Origin: Erodium maritimum
Lineage: Eukaryota; Streptophyta; Magnoliopsida; Geraniales; Geraniaceae
Assembly: GCA_963921825.1 (NCBI GenBank)
Contig: OY997596.1
Span: 8,189,001 to 8,253,000, forward strand
DNA length: 64,000 bases
Direction: 5' to 3'
Position numbers and translations under genes: made by a program. Position 1 is the first letter of the stretch. Each line of letters opens with the position of its first letter. Below the pieces are notes generated by a model. That model was not told the DNA's origin. It did no database searches and was given only the letters and a program-made list of their open reading frames with translations. Positions 45,783 to 57,199 of the stretch are shown here, piece after piece.

Positions 45783-47747
45783 AAAAAAAAATATATAAAT
45801 AGGAGCCTCCTTAACTCCATTTCTTCGCAGCCACCATCTTTGTTGCTCCCTACCAACAACAGTTGTGGCCTCAGGTCAAAGTTATTGTCGGTGGAGGCTT
45901 CTCCCTCTTCCCCTCTTCTTTGTATCCCCCCTTTTCTCTATGTGTTTTCAATCTTGGTTACATGTGATTCATTCATTTTCTACTCTGTCTCGCAACTTAT
46001 CGGAGACGGATGCCTCGCCAGAGCTGGGAATCAGTTCTGGGAGCTGATCGGGCCTTCTGACTTCATTTCTCCTCGCTGGATCTTGGAGCTTCCTGATATG
46101 AAACAGGTACTCCGAGATTCTTCATCGGAATACTCTGAAGGCTCTCGCCTTGCCGAATCTAGAGACGATGATGAGAGCTAGTCCGCCCTTGCCTCGTTGA
46201 AGCTTGGACCAATCAATTACTTGAACTAGTGCTTAGAGCATGTCCTCCGAGTCCTCGTCGGAGATCTCCTATCCTCTCGCTCGGTGGCGCGCGGTCGTGG
46301 GGTAAATTTTGGTTGTTGGAGCTTCACCACCATCTTCCACTAGTAAGGCTTTCTTCTAGTTATAGTCAGTATTGGTTGGGTTTTGTGAAGTTTGGTTCTC
46401 GCTGCCGGCCGCCAGAGTCTGAGAGGGGTCACGGGTTGGGTCTCATCAACTGGTTCGTCGGTTTTTGCTTCGTCTGAGCTCGTTGATGGTGTGATGACCT
46501 GGTCGTCTCGAGTTTTTGCGGTCCTTGTGCATCAATGGAGCTCGGCTCCTCTATTTCTCGTGGTTTGCGGCGTGGAGTGGCAGATCTCCGTGGTTTCCCC
46601 CTGTTCTCAGCTTCCAATCGTGACATCTTCATATCTGTCCTCTGTGGCTGGATTTCTGGTCATCGCTGGTTCTTCGTGAGGTGTGGTGGTTGCAGTGGTA
46701 GCAGTCCCAAGGTGTTCGGTCCGGTTCGGTGTTGACCACCAGAGTTCCCGACTTTGCTGTAGATCTGATCCCCTAGATGATATCGATGGAGCCTCTCCCG
46801 TGTCATAAGAAGTGTCTAGATTCAGTTCTGACCGTTGAACGCGTTTCTTCACCCTCTCGGGTGTTGATCATTGTGGAACTGATCTAGCAGCGGCTGGTGT
46901 TTCATTTGGTTGCCTAACATTTCGTTTCAGATCTGGTCGTGGCACGCATGTCTTCGTCCTCAAGTGTTGATTGTCATGGATATGGCGATTCGTCGTGCTA
47001 GTACTGATATTCCAATTTTTCTGCTTAAGACTTGTGTCACCTCATTGTCCCTTTATCGTTATCTGCTTGGTATACAATTTTTTCCTTCCAGATTCGTGGT
47101 TATGGCTCATCGGTTTACGGTGTTGGCCCCGATGAGTGGTTTGGCCGTTGTGCCTTTTAGTTGTTTAACCTCAAATTCGATATTTATTTGTAGTGTGTTT
47201 AAGTGGGTTTTACCCACCAGAATTATCTATGTCGCTTGCGGTGTTGAACGTCGAGTGTTATTGTCTGTCTTTCAGTTTGTGTGATAGGTTGATGGTTCTG
47301 ATGAGACTAGGTGTTCTCTTTCTAAGGTAGTTGGTTGGGTTTATGTCAGTTGTGTTTATGTTTAATGGTTGAAAAATCTGGGTTAAAGACCTTTGTTATT
47401 CTTGTGCGCTTCATGGTTGTAAAACCCAAGTGTTAGGACTTTTTTATTTTTACTTGTTTTGTGTCTAATGGTTGTAAAATTTGGTTATATAGACCTCGGT
47501 TGTCTAGTTTTCTCTCGTGTTGGGTTGTTGAGATTCCTATCATAGGCATGCTCCTTCGTTGAACTTCTTTAATCCTTTTAGGATTCGTTTGTGGTTGTTG
47601 AGATTCCATAGGTTGAATACTCTTTGGTTGTGTATTTATAGTTGATTGTGTCCTTCTTTGGATTTTTGTGGTCGGTAGCTAGACCATTATGTACTACTCT
47701 TTCACCTTCAAAGAGATTTTAATTTAAATTTACTTTGTCGATAAAAA
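45783..47747 (+). mobile_element. LINE insertion in the PHF5A duplicate, 14-bp TSD
   Basis: Flanks AATCCACAAAGTAG (45769-45782) and AATCCATAAAGTAG (47748-47761) differ at one base. The insert ends in a short A-rich tail (ATAAAAAAA). Most of it is T/G-rich untranslated sequence, and no RT is present. Open frames (for example 46910-47284) show no known domain. Confidence 0.75.
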
Positions 47748-47868
47748 AATCCATAAAGTAGCCTCGTTTCTCAACAGAGTTCCAAAACTCCAAACACCCT
47801 ATTGACGAGATAATCAGCCGTCATATTTTCTTAAAGCCATATTTCTTAGGCTCATAGAACAAATATGG
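47748..47868 (-). pseudogene. PHF5A C-terminal fragment, pseudogene
   Basis: After the LINE, the minus strand encodes LFYEPKKYGFKKI then a stop, matching the PHF5A end [13 protein letters not shown] with two substitutions. The preceding codons of PHF5A are absent. Only the last 13 or so codons plus 3' flank were duplicated or retained. Confidence 0.8.
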
Positions 47869-47929
47869 AACTATTAAAGATTATTATTAGAATAAACCAA
47901 TAGTTATCTTTTATAGGTACAAGGTATAT

Positions 47930-49559
47930 TTTATTTTATTTTGACCAACAAATGCAAATTTATATATAAAACCTCTTCAAAAGAAAAAGAAGTGCAAGTA
48001 GTATATGTCTATAAAACTCAAATAAGAGAGATGAATGAACAAGTTTCATCTCCAACTAACAGACAAGATTATGTCACATGCACCTCAAACCACCAAGCCA
48101 GATCCGTTCAAAGGATCAAACCAAACAACCAAATACAAACCCGAATACTGGCATGAAACCTCATCCTAAAAAAAACTTAACAAGGGAAGGAAACACAACA
48201 CAATGTTCTATGTACCATAAATTACCCGCATTGAGATCAAAGAAGTCAACAAGGGCACTACAAACTATGTCTGTAATCCAGGTTTTTCTACATTGAAAGA
48301 CATGAAAAAATGATCTTATATCTAAAATTTACCGCCATGAAGCACAAAGGAGTAGAAATGTCACAAACATTGTTCTCCAGACATACAACCCCCAAGCCTT
48401 ACTTGAACTTGTAGAAAACACTTCATCTCATCGGGACCACAAACTTAGAGAGTTGAATGGACACTAACACGCTGAAGATCGACACTACTAAACAGTAGAG
48501 ATAGTCTGGTGGCCAAGTACCACTGAAACTCTTAAAACTCATAGAAACTAAATCCCATTGACTTCTAAAAGAGACCCAAGGACCAATAACCACTCGTTGG
48601 GGGCCGATACCACAACTGACGAGCCCGCACCACCAAAGAGGCGAAGAAACAGAGAAATCGAACCGAATCTAGTTTTAGGGCAAGAGTAGAGATTTCACAA
48701 GAAACAAAGTAAGTGAAGGTAAAGAAAAGGACCTTACCAACCGGGAACAAGGAGACGCTTGAAGCACCATCAACCAACAAAATTGCAAGAAGATCCAACA
48801 GAGTTCTGCCATGCTATTGAGCTAGGGAAGGTTGGACCCGAGTTTGAACCTGCCATTAGAGGAGTAACGTTGCTCGAACAATGACCAAACCTTTAAAGTC
48901 TGAACAACACAGAACTACTTGAACTGAGAAGCCCCAAATCAGAAACTCAGAAAGTTCAACCATGACACCCAATCATAAGTCAAACCAAGGAGTAAGCCAC
49001 CGAACCCAAGAGCCAAAGAAACCAAACACAATGAATCCTTACAACTCAACCAAAACAATGAAGAACATAGCACTAAAGGGACAGCGACACCGACATAAAC
49101 CTGGAACACCGCCCTTCCTAGACACTTCCCTCCCCGGACAAAACCCATAGCAGATTGACAACTAGGGGGTTTTACCAATTGCCAACACCAGTAAATTGGT
49201 GAATACGTTCCCCGAGCCTCAGATCTAACATCTACTGAGTTGTGCCGACGATGAACGATTGTTAAGGAGCTGAGGTTGCCAATGGAGTCTCAACGTCAAG
49301 ACCATAGGAGGCAAAGCAGATCCAAAAGAATGATATACTAGCAGCTACTCTGACCCCAACAACGGATTTGAGTAGTCCGGAACATGACCAACATAACACA
49401 GCCGAACGAGACAAGAAGAAGGGTGATAAGAAGAAACAATGAGAAGGTGGAGGGAGAAGAATGAAGAAGGGACGCCGAGTTCCACTAACGACCACCAGCC
49501 AGTGGAGGCCAAGGCAGCTACCGACAACGCCATCAAAATTTAGATCTAGGGTTTCGGTT
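47930..49559 (-). mobile_element. LINE-like fragment, minus strand
   Basis: The minus strand begins CCCTAGATCTAAATTTTGATGG near 49560 and ends in TAAAATAAAATA at about 47930. It shares GCGCTTCATGG/GTGCTTCATGGCGGTAAA-type words with the LINE at 45783. There is no intact domain, so the assignment is mainly by composition. Confidence 0.4.
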
Positions 49560-50660
49560 TCACCTTCCAATTTTGTATTGTATATAAATATAGACAGTAA
49601 GCATACAATAAATCACAACACATAAAAGAGAATTCCTCTCAAAATTTACTTTTAAATCTAGCTTGGTATCAAAGTAGGTGTAATTGATGTTTTTGTATAT
49701 TTAATTCTAGACTTCAATCATCCACTGTTGCTTTACGTCAATTTTTTACTACAATGAGCGACATTAACACTAGTAAATGAGGTAAAAATGACACTCATAA
49801 TGGTTTGGATTCTTCGTTTCCAGATTATTTACACCCTTTCTTCGAACACAAATCGAAGTTTCTCTCCAGTGGTGCTTTGTCGGAATAACTAAAATCAATG
49901 GGCTTGATCGGTCTGTAATTCTTTCAAAACAAACAACAAATTTGGGTTTATTAATGACTCGATTCAGCCACCCAAATCAATAAAATCGACGATGCATTCT
50001 CTATGGGTACAAGTGAATTATATGCTCAGAGCTTGATTAAACAACACCCTTGATGCATCAATCCATTCTATTGTCTCTATTATTAACAATGTTAGGGATA
50101 TGTGAGAAGAAATTCATGAGCGTTTCTCTATTGGAAACAGACCTCGAATTCATGAATTAATGAGTCAATTGACTTGTCTAGAACAAGGTGACGACTTGGT
50201 GGTCGATTATTATGAAATTTTCGAGTGATTTAAGATAAATTAGCATGTTATTCAACCCCTTCATGTATATGTAGCTGTAATTATGGTGCGAATGGTGTGT
50301 TGGTGAAGAAAAATGAAGATCAAAAGGTTTACCAATTTTTAATTTGTCTTGACTCAGCCATACACGATATATTCCTTCCCTAGATTTTAATGCAAGAACC
50401 CATTCCTCCGTTGAACACAACATTTTCCAAGGTATTTTATAAGAAAAGCCGCCATTCAATTATTCGTCAAGGTGAAAAGAAAACTAAGGTCGTGGGGTTC
50501 GCGGTGTAAGGAAATGCTTGTGGGCGTGGTGCAATTCTTAGCATGGAAAGTAACAAGTCTCGCTTCATTGGCACATGCTCTCATTGTAACAAAGTTGGCA
50601 CCACAAAGACGCGGACAGTTGAGGACTCGTCCTCTCCCATGACAAGTAATTGGGCCCTCT
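49560..50660 (+). mobile_element. Copia remnant: LTR 3' end, primer-binding site and gag
   Basis: An LTR-like segment with TATATAAATA (about 49580) is followed by TGGTATCAAAGTAGG at 49664-49678, a variant of the initiator-tRNA-Met primer-binding site. A gag-like frame begins at 49753 and already has a stop after eight codons. Fragments such as EIHERFSIGNRPRIHELMSQ and CSHCNKVG (a damaged zinc knuckle) follow. Protease, integrase and RT are missing. Confidence 0.75.
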
Positions 50661-51835
50661 TGTAGGAAGGTCCGATAGGTGTGAGTAGGGGGTTGCTGCA
50701 ACGAACCCCGGTGAGAGAATTGTGTCCGAGAAGGGCGAGGGCTAGTGTTGGGGAGGCGAGCGGCCAGTTCTACCCGATTTCGGTGGGGAGTCTAGGGTCT
50801 TGTGTGGTGATCCGACCGAGAGAGTCTCTTCATGGTGGTGGAGAGGGCCGAGACTGGCGCTCGGGAGTGAACAATTTACTTAACGAGGAGGCTCAAGGAC
50901 CAAAAGTGTGGACGGCGACCTTTACGGTAGAGCCGTCTCCCGATCCGAGCATCAGGGGTTATTCTGTCATAGGGAGATCGGGCAGAGCTCAAGAGAGATT
51001 AGGAGACGTCCGAGAACTAGCTACGGTAACAGTCGAGGTGGAAGACTTGGGTTCATGTGGCTGGAGACAGCGGCATGGTCTGACTATGGGACATAGGGCT
51101 TCAATGAAATGGGTCGGCTCTTAGGGTGAACGAGGCCAGGATGTGGGTGGTCCTCCCAGAATTGGCTAAGGTTGGGCAGGCCCACCCATCTATGGGCCGA
51201 GTAACTTTGGGGGTCCTCCTAATTGTGGGCCGAGGATTTTTGGAGGTCTGTTGGGGCCAAATACTAGTCTCAAAGAGGAGGTCCAGGACTGAGAGACAGT
51301 GGGATTTTCACGTTCTGAGAGGGCATATCAAATAGCGGTAGGGGCGTTAAGAACCCTTGCCTCCAGCAATGAGGAGTTCGTGGTCCACTGGGGGGTCGGC
51401 TAGCAACACCTCCCTAGTTGACGTAAGGTGGCACTGGTTCCACCAATTTCTGGTACGGTACTCACCTACCATCTCGGATGCCAGTACTCTCGCGTTCTAG
51501 GGGCTATTTTATCAATCCAGGGAGGACAACGCACACTGGTACCTCGGAAGAGTTCATAGCCCACCATCGCACCTCTCCGATAATGGGTCGACTTTTCCCT
51601 AGCTCGCAGTTTGGCTCTACTGTGTCGGTGACTTCGGAAGCTACCGCAACACTAGTTGTTGAACGTCTTTATAGAGTATATCTGTTTCTTGAGCATTTAT
51701 TTGTTTTCCACTTTAGCCCCATGATGTTATTTGGTTATTTACCGTACTTGCTACTTTGTTGTGGTACTTACTTTGGGTTGGGTACTGTTGTTTTCTCTCG
51801 ATTAATATATCAATTCGTACATTTCAAAAAAAACA
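50661..51835 (+). mobile_element. LINE 3' portion
   Basis: GC-rich ORF1-tail-like sequence (TCCTCCTAATTGTGGGCCGAGG near 51216, similar to the tail at about 42900) leads to a T-rich 3' region. It ends ATTAATATATCAATTCGTAC followed by an A-rich tail at 51824-51835. No RT is present. Confidence 0.55.
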
Positions 51836-51943
51836 AAAAGGTACAAAAAACCCGTTATGAAATATAAAAATACTAAAAGTGTATTATCAATTGAAAAAAG
51901 ATACAAAATGTAATTAAACCTTCAATTTAAATATATCAATACT

Positions 51944-53528
51944 GGGTGTTAGGAGAGAATCCTAAGTCCAAAAAACTCTCTTCGCTCTCGTTGAGAACCA
52001 CACCCTAGCCCTAGTCGCGTTATGGAGCTTTCTCCTGCTGTCGCCGCTGCCATGCACCCTGCCTAGTTGCCACATGGGGCTAGGTCTGCTGGTCGCGCCT
52101 CCCCGGTGTCACCCCGTCCCATCCGGCCGGTTCCCTCGCAGACCACGCCTGGTGTGGAGGATATATATCAGTGGGAATGGCTGCCCTCGTCCCGATCTTT
52201 TCCTTCTTCCTCTTTCGCATCGGGTTGGTCCTCCTCTCTTGTGGGCTTTCCGGTTTCACGACCTCCGATGTTGCTGTCAGCGGGACGTCTTGGTTTGCGT
52301 CTGGGAGACTCGATATACTGCCCAAAGGTAACTTCTCCTCCAAGTTATGGCGTGGCCTCGCCTCGCCTGAACCCTAACCAGACTGTCGGGGCTAACCAAG
52401 ACCTATCTCTGGTGCCTAGGGTGGACGGCGGTCGTGCTAGGGCTCCAAGCCCTAGTCCTCCTCGTCATCAAGGTGGGGGATCACTCGGGTTGTGACGGTG
52501 TGTTCGGCGTATTCCACGATCACGACGACGTGGGTCTGGTCCCAAGTTTTGATCTGTGACGTCTCTGGGTGGAGGAGGAGGACGGTAGAGGCTGTTTCCA
52601 CGTTTTCTTGGCGAGGCTAGGCACGGAGGCAAATTAGGGTTTGGATACCCTACGGTGGGAGTGTTCCTGGGTCAGATGGTAGGGTCGATGACTCTCCGTC
52701 TATGGCCCCGGAGATAGATGCGCCGACTGGTGATGAGGACGAGGCTGCACGAAGACCGGTTAGGTCGTCGCCCTCGCTCCGGTATCCTTAGTGCCACCTC
52801 CCTGCTTATCGGAGAGCCTGCTGCGATATAATCCGACGAGAGGGCCTCGTCCCCGTGTGAGCCGGCGGGAGTCCCAATCATCCTCTCTGGCTTCGATGGT
52901 GCAGAAATCAACCGGGGATCGTGAAGTCGGCGCGACAATGCAACAGCTCGTGGAGGGAACTACTCAGAGCACACTGACATTGGACCCGATACCTAAGGCG
53001 AGGTTGTCTCGAGGAAGAGGAACCGACATGACAATGGACCTGATACCTAATCCGGGTCCCCGATCTCCTGCCAGGGACACCAGCCAGGCGCCCGTGATAG
53101 GCCTCCCTGGGCGGTCTACTCCAAACACAGGGTCTTTTGTACACGGGAACATCCGATAGGGGGTGGGTGGAGATCAACTCTCTGCTGATTCGATTGCTGA
53201 TCACCTTCCCCGGGAGCATGGTGGGTTTGGGGGTGGAGGACGCCCACATCCTGGGATGCGGGATGTTGAAGTTCCAGCGCCCATTCCTGTAAGGAGCGCC
53301 ACTGCTGGAGCGCTGAAGAGGACGGTGCCAGTCCCTATTTGAGGCGTCGAGCTACAAGTGGGAAAGAGGCATCCAAATACCGTCTGTGACGGTTCTGATA
53401 TGAAAAGGCTCAGGGAACCATTGTTCATTTATACTGACCTTCCGTAGTCGAGGAGCATGCTCCTCGACGCACAACAATGTAATCCTTTTTAACAAATTTA
53501 TAATACGGTACCTTTCACTAAAAAAAAT
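51944..53528 (+). mobile_element. Short LINE, 1,585 bp, 13-bp TSD
   Basis: Flanks ATATATCAATACT (51931-51943) and ATATATCATTACT (53529-53541) differ at one base. The insert has a GC-rich ORF1-like 5' half and a 3' end with GTCGAGGAGCATGCTCCTCG and an A-tail. The same 3' end occurs at 13725-13830. RT is missing. Confidence 0.75.
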
Positions 53529-53541
53529 ATATATCATTACT

Positions 53542-54249
53542 GCATGATAAAACTCAGATGTAGTTAAAATCGTCTTAATGGTTTCGGTGGTCAAGTGAGC
53601 AATCCATGCACAGAAGCGCACGCAATCAATGTCCAACCTCTATAGCTCTTCCGAATAAGAAGTTAAGAAGAAAACATGTGAATCCTGCGGTTCTTTACTT
53701 ATCAATCCACTCAGATAACGAGTAGCTTCAGCCTTTGGTGCAACGTATGTGAAATGAACTAACTTACTGAGGTTTGGTGGCCAACACAGGTCGACCTTAG
53801 TATTGTGCTAAAACATGTATCTTTTGTGCACCACGAAATGTGGCTATATTGATCATCACATAAAACCATGCTAGTAATTGCTAAAATCATCCATCCGTGC
53901 AACGTCAAATAAGACAACAGATAGTTGACTTAACAAAGTCACAATCCATTATCTTCAATCTTAATCATCGTACCTGCCTGGAATACCACCTGCCAATTCC
54001 ATATCTGACTTTGAATGTGAAAAATACTAACCAAATACTAGACGAGAATAATGAGGTACGGTTTAATAAAAACTATTCGGTATCATCGTTTTTTTATATA
54101 AGAAAGTAAACGAAGGAGCTTAAATAAAGAGACAAACAACAAGTTGATGGTACCTTCTAATCAACAAAGATGGAATCCTAATACCAGTAGCCTCATATTT
54201 CTCAAGAGAGTTCCAAACCTCCCAGCACCCTTTAACAATACAATACTCA
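53542..54249 (-). other. PHF5A 3' UTR and downstream flank
   Basis: The part next to 54249 is presumed 3' UTR. The stretch 53757-54165 is the intact partner of the duplicate at 45350-45782. Confidence 0.6.
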
Positions 54250-54582
54250 TCATCTTTTCTTAAAGCCGTATTTCTTGCGTTCATAGAACAAATCTGTTTT
54301 GGCACTTCCCAGATTAACAATCTTGGGACATCCATCCCTGTCTTTCTCCTGCTGAGTGCACTCTTTGCAGTAGTATGCATCTGAGATGCCCACTCCTCCA
54401 CAGATAACACACCGGCCCTGAAAAGATCCGTAGTTACATTCATCACAGACTCGAACAAGAGTGCAAGGACGGACATAGGAGTCACATATCACACACTTGC
54501 CGTCACATTTCTCACACAGCCTTCCAATCGCAATGCCAGGCTGTTTCCGGCACATAATCAAATCTGGATGATGCTTGGCCAT
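54250..54582 (-). CDS. PHF5A: PHF5A / SF3b14b, splicing factor 3B subunit (PHD-finger-like)
   Basis: A small zinc-binding subunit of the U2 snRNP SF3b complex that contacts SF3B1 near the branch-site adenosine pocket. Single coding exon, 110 aa, the full length of the family. It starts [16 protein letters not shown]; zinc knuckles include [27 protein letters not shown] and [17 protein letters not shown], and it ends YGFKKR. All expected Cys pairs are present and it appears functional. The 5' leader is split: a non-coding exon ends at 56545 (GGAGCAG|GTTAGA), the intron is 56544-54623 and the acceptor is CTGCAG|GT, 40 nt before the ATG. A partial duplicate lies at 45350-47868. Confidence 0.97.
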   Translation of the reverse strand: MAKHHPDLIMCRKQPGIAIGRLCEKCDGKCVICDSYVRPCTLVRVCDECNYGSFQGRCVICGGVGISDAYYCKECTQQEKDRDGCPKIVNLGSAKTDLFYERKKYGFKKR

Positions 54583-56544
54583 GGTCTCTGCTAGAAGTCT
54601 TCAGTTCAAATACGTATCTGACCTGCAGATGAATGAATGGCAATGTAAATGATGTTTAACACTCGGTTAAGCAACTTTGTAATGCAATTTAGAGATCCTT
54701 AGAAAGGTAGTGATCCTGCAAATGGAATGTATATGCAAAGGTCCATGTAAAATTAGCATCAAAATCATACCCCCAACAATCACTAAATGCAACAACCTTG
54801 TGATGTCTGCAGTCGGTGGAGTGTTGAAGCACAACTTGATAGTGACTTAATACTTTTAGGTGTAGTTTGAAACCTATTGGATAGACAAAATAGGAAAGGG
54901 GGCTAATAATGGTGCATATCCCATGAGCCTCCTTGTGGAGAAAAAACAGGAGAGCAAAATAGAGCTTGTAAAATGAAGCCTTATTCTTCAACTTACTGCT
55001 TTTATTCATTAACTCTGGTACACAGACCTCCATCTGTCTCATTTACTATCATATGCTCACTGCACCAATTTTAATCGATACTATTGTGAAATATAATAAA
55101 CTTATATGCCTTGGCGAATATATCTTTCATTCTTAAACTTGTATTTCAGTGAACTTCCAACTATAAGTTTATCAGTTAGAGAAAATATACGGAAAGTGAA
55201 TCGCAGCATGCATTTACACTCTCCATGCAACAAGGAACATGTTCAGCCACATGAGTTGGGCCACGTGTTAAAGAGCTAGCTTTAATACAAACAAGGTCTA
55301 GAATTCAGATCTTGATACATACACATCTCTATTAAAAAAAATATGGGACATGTTGAAATGAGGTTATTCTTTGTACAGTAAAACACAAGCAGGGGAACTG
55401 GCGGGCACTACACCAGAGGATTTCACTATGTTAGATAAACACGAAACGGCATACTAACCATTCAATTTTTGATGGAGCCAAGGTTAATGGGATTTCAATT
55501 TATAAAAGCTTAAACAGAAGAACATCCCAAATAAGTCCGCAAACTAGAAGATAGAAAAAAATGAATAGTTATGTTTGTTTCTGAATCAGCATCATAGATA
55601 AAATAAACAACCAAAAGCCTAGAATCCACAAAAACCGAATGATTCTGGGATCAGTAACAATATCTTCAAATTAATGTTGCATTGTAATGCTTGATAAGTT
55701 AACCAAAGAACATTATTATACACAGTATCTATAAGCAATGATACTAGGAATATGATATAATGTTGCACTGGCCAGCACAGTCCGAAAAAAAACTACAGAA
55801 CAATCCACTAGACCCACAACACCAATAGGTCTCACTATTCCTACAGGCCATGATTCATAATACCAATCAGACTCCCACTTGAAATCTCAAAATGTAATCT
55901 ACAAGCAATGGTGTGGGAATACAGCCGGTAACAATTTTTAAGACAAGAGAAGGACTGCTGACGATTAATAATCAATACTATCAAATTAAAAGAACTTCAA
56001 AACTTTCTCAAGGACAACACACAACAATTTTTAAGACAAGAGGTGAATGCTCATAATTAATAACCAATACCATCGAATTAACCAAACACAAAATCCCTCT
56101 CATGGACACCATACAAAAAGTTAAGATAAGAGAGGACTGTTTACGATTAATAATCAATACTATTAAATTAATTAAACCCAAAATCCAACCCAAGGAACTA
56201 TTATCAGAATCAAAATCCTTTTTGAGTGTTCATATTTCCTAACACATGGGTACATTAAATTCCTAATAGAGTTGGCTTACATGTACAAGAGCAACTATGA
56301 ACACATAAAGAACTAACAAACAATTGTTAACTGATTCAAACAAGCATACAGCAAAACTCAAAATGAGGTTCTAGGGTTTCGTCAATGTATCAACATTCTC
56401 TACACACAGTATAATTTTCTAGCTCGGGTTCCAATCAAACAAGGTGCAGAAAAAAGTGTAAACCCTAGAGCGCAAATGAAACTAAACCAAACCTACTTTC
56501 TTGATGATGGACAAAGGAATAAGAAAAATTTGGAAAAGTCTAAC

Positions 56545-56690
56545 CTGCTCCGGCGATTGACAGTCTAGGGTTCCGGGAAGCTCAAGCCTGTAATGGACGA
56601 AGACCACTGTGCTGCCCAGAAGAAGTCTTCAGTACCAGCGTCTGGAAGAGTCTGGTTTGTTAGAAGAGGGAAAGAGAACAACTGAGAGAG
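56545..56690 (-). other. Non-coding first exon of PHF5A (5' leader)
   Basis: CT-rich leader (CTCTCTCAGTTGTTCTCTTT) ending in a good donor. Its right end is estimated. The following 1.9-kb intron (54623-56544) contains AT-rich sequence with a roughly 80-bp repeated word (ATTAATAATCAATACTATCAA / ATTAATAACCAATACCATCG-like, about 55960-56175) and no ORF of note. Confidence 0.65.
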
Positions 56691-56715
56691 ATAGATATCC
56701 ATCATCGAGTAAACA

Positions 56716-56822
56716 TGGGCCTGTTATGGACTGGGCTTTAATAACTCACCACCACTGCATTGGCCCGTTTCATTATTAATAAAATGCAACGGCCCATTTA
56801 AATAGGCCGAAAGTAATGGGCC
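56716..56822 (-). promoter_or_regulatory. Cluster of site II (TGGGCY) elements in the PHF5A promoter
   Basis: TGGGCC at 56716-56721 and 56817-56822, TGGGCT at 56732-56737 and GGCCCA at 56791-56796. Site II elements are bound by TCP factors and are typical of housekeeping, ribosomal and splicing genes in plants. One lies in a near-palindrome, CGGCCCATTTAAATAGGCCG (56790-56809). Confidence 0.65.
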
Positions 56823-57194
56823 ACATAGGGTAAGGCATGAAATTAATGTTTTAATTTTTACAGCAACAACCTTAATGATCTCTCGTGTCTAACTAATTCA
56901 AGTTGTCTTCCCAGTAATTTTTATTTTGGGTAATAGAGAAATCTGTTAAATAGCAGTAAGTGGTAATAGAACCGGAAACAGATACGAAAGGTGAGTTATA
57001 GTTTCGGACATGTACAAAACGCTTATTTGTAATTGAATCGTTCGACTAATCCAAGTGACTTCTAAGAGGATGGATCCTCATTCTCATGGAGGCACGCTAC
57101 TATCACAACTTGTATTTTTTCTGACTCAACTCGGATGAACTTGGTTTGCCTAATGAACACGTTGGACCCTCGATGATGAGCCTTGGGGGAGGTG
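56823..57194. other. Spacer upstream of PHF5A
   Basis: No gene. The last 70 bp are GC-richer and may be LINE sequence into which the LTR at 57200 inserted. Confidence 0.35.
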
Positions 57195-57199
57195 ATGCT

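Noticed and set aside
54250-54485. Alternative frame at the PHF5A locus (54120-54485 minus)
   Set aside because: It overlaps PHF5A in a different frame and has no similarity to known proteins.
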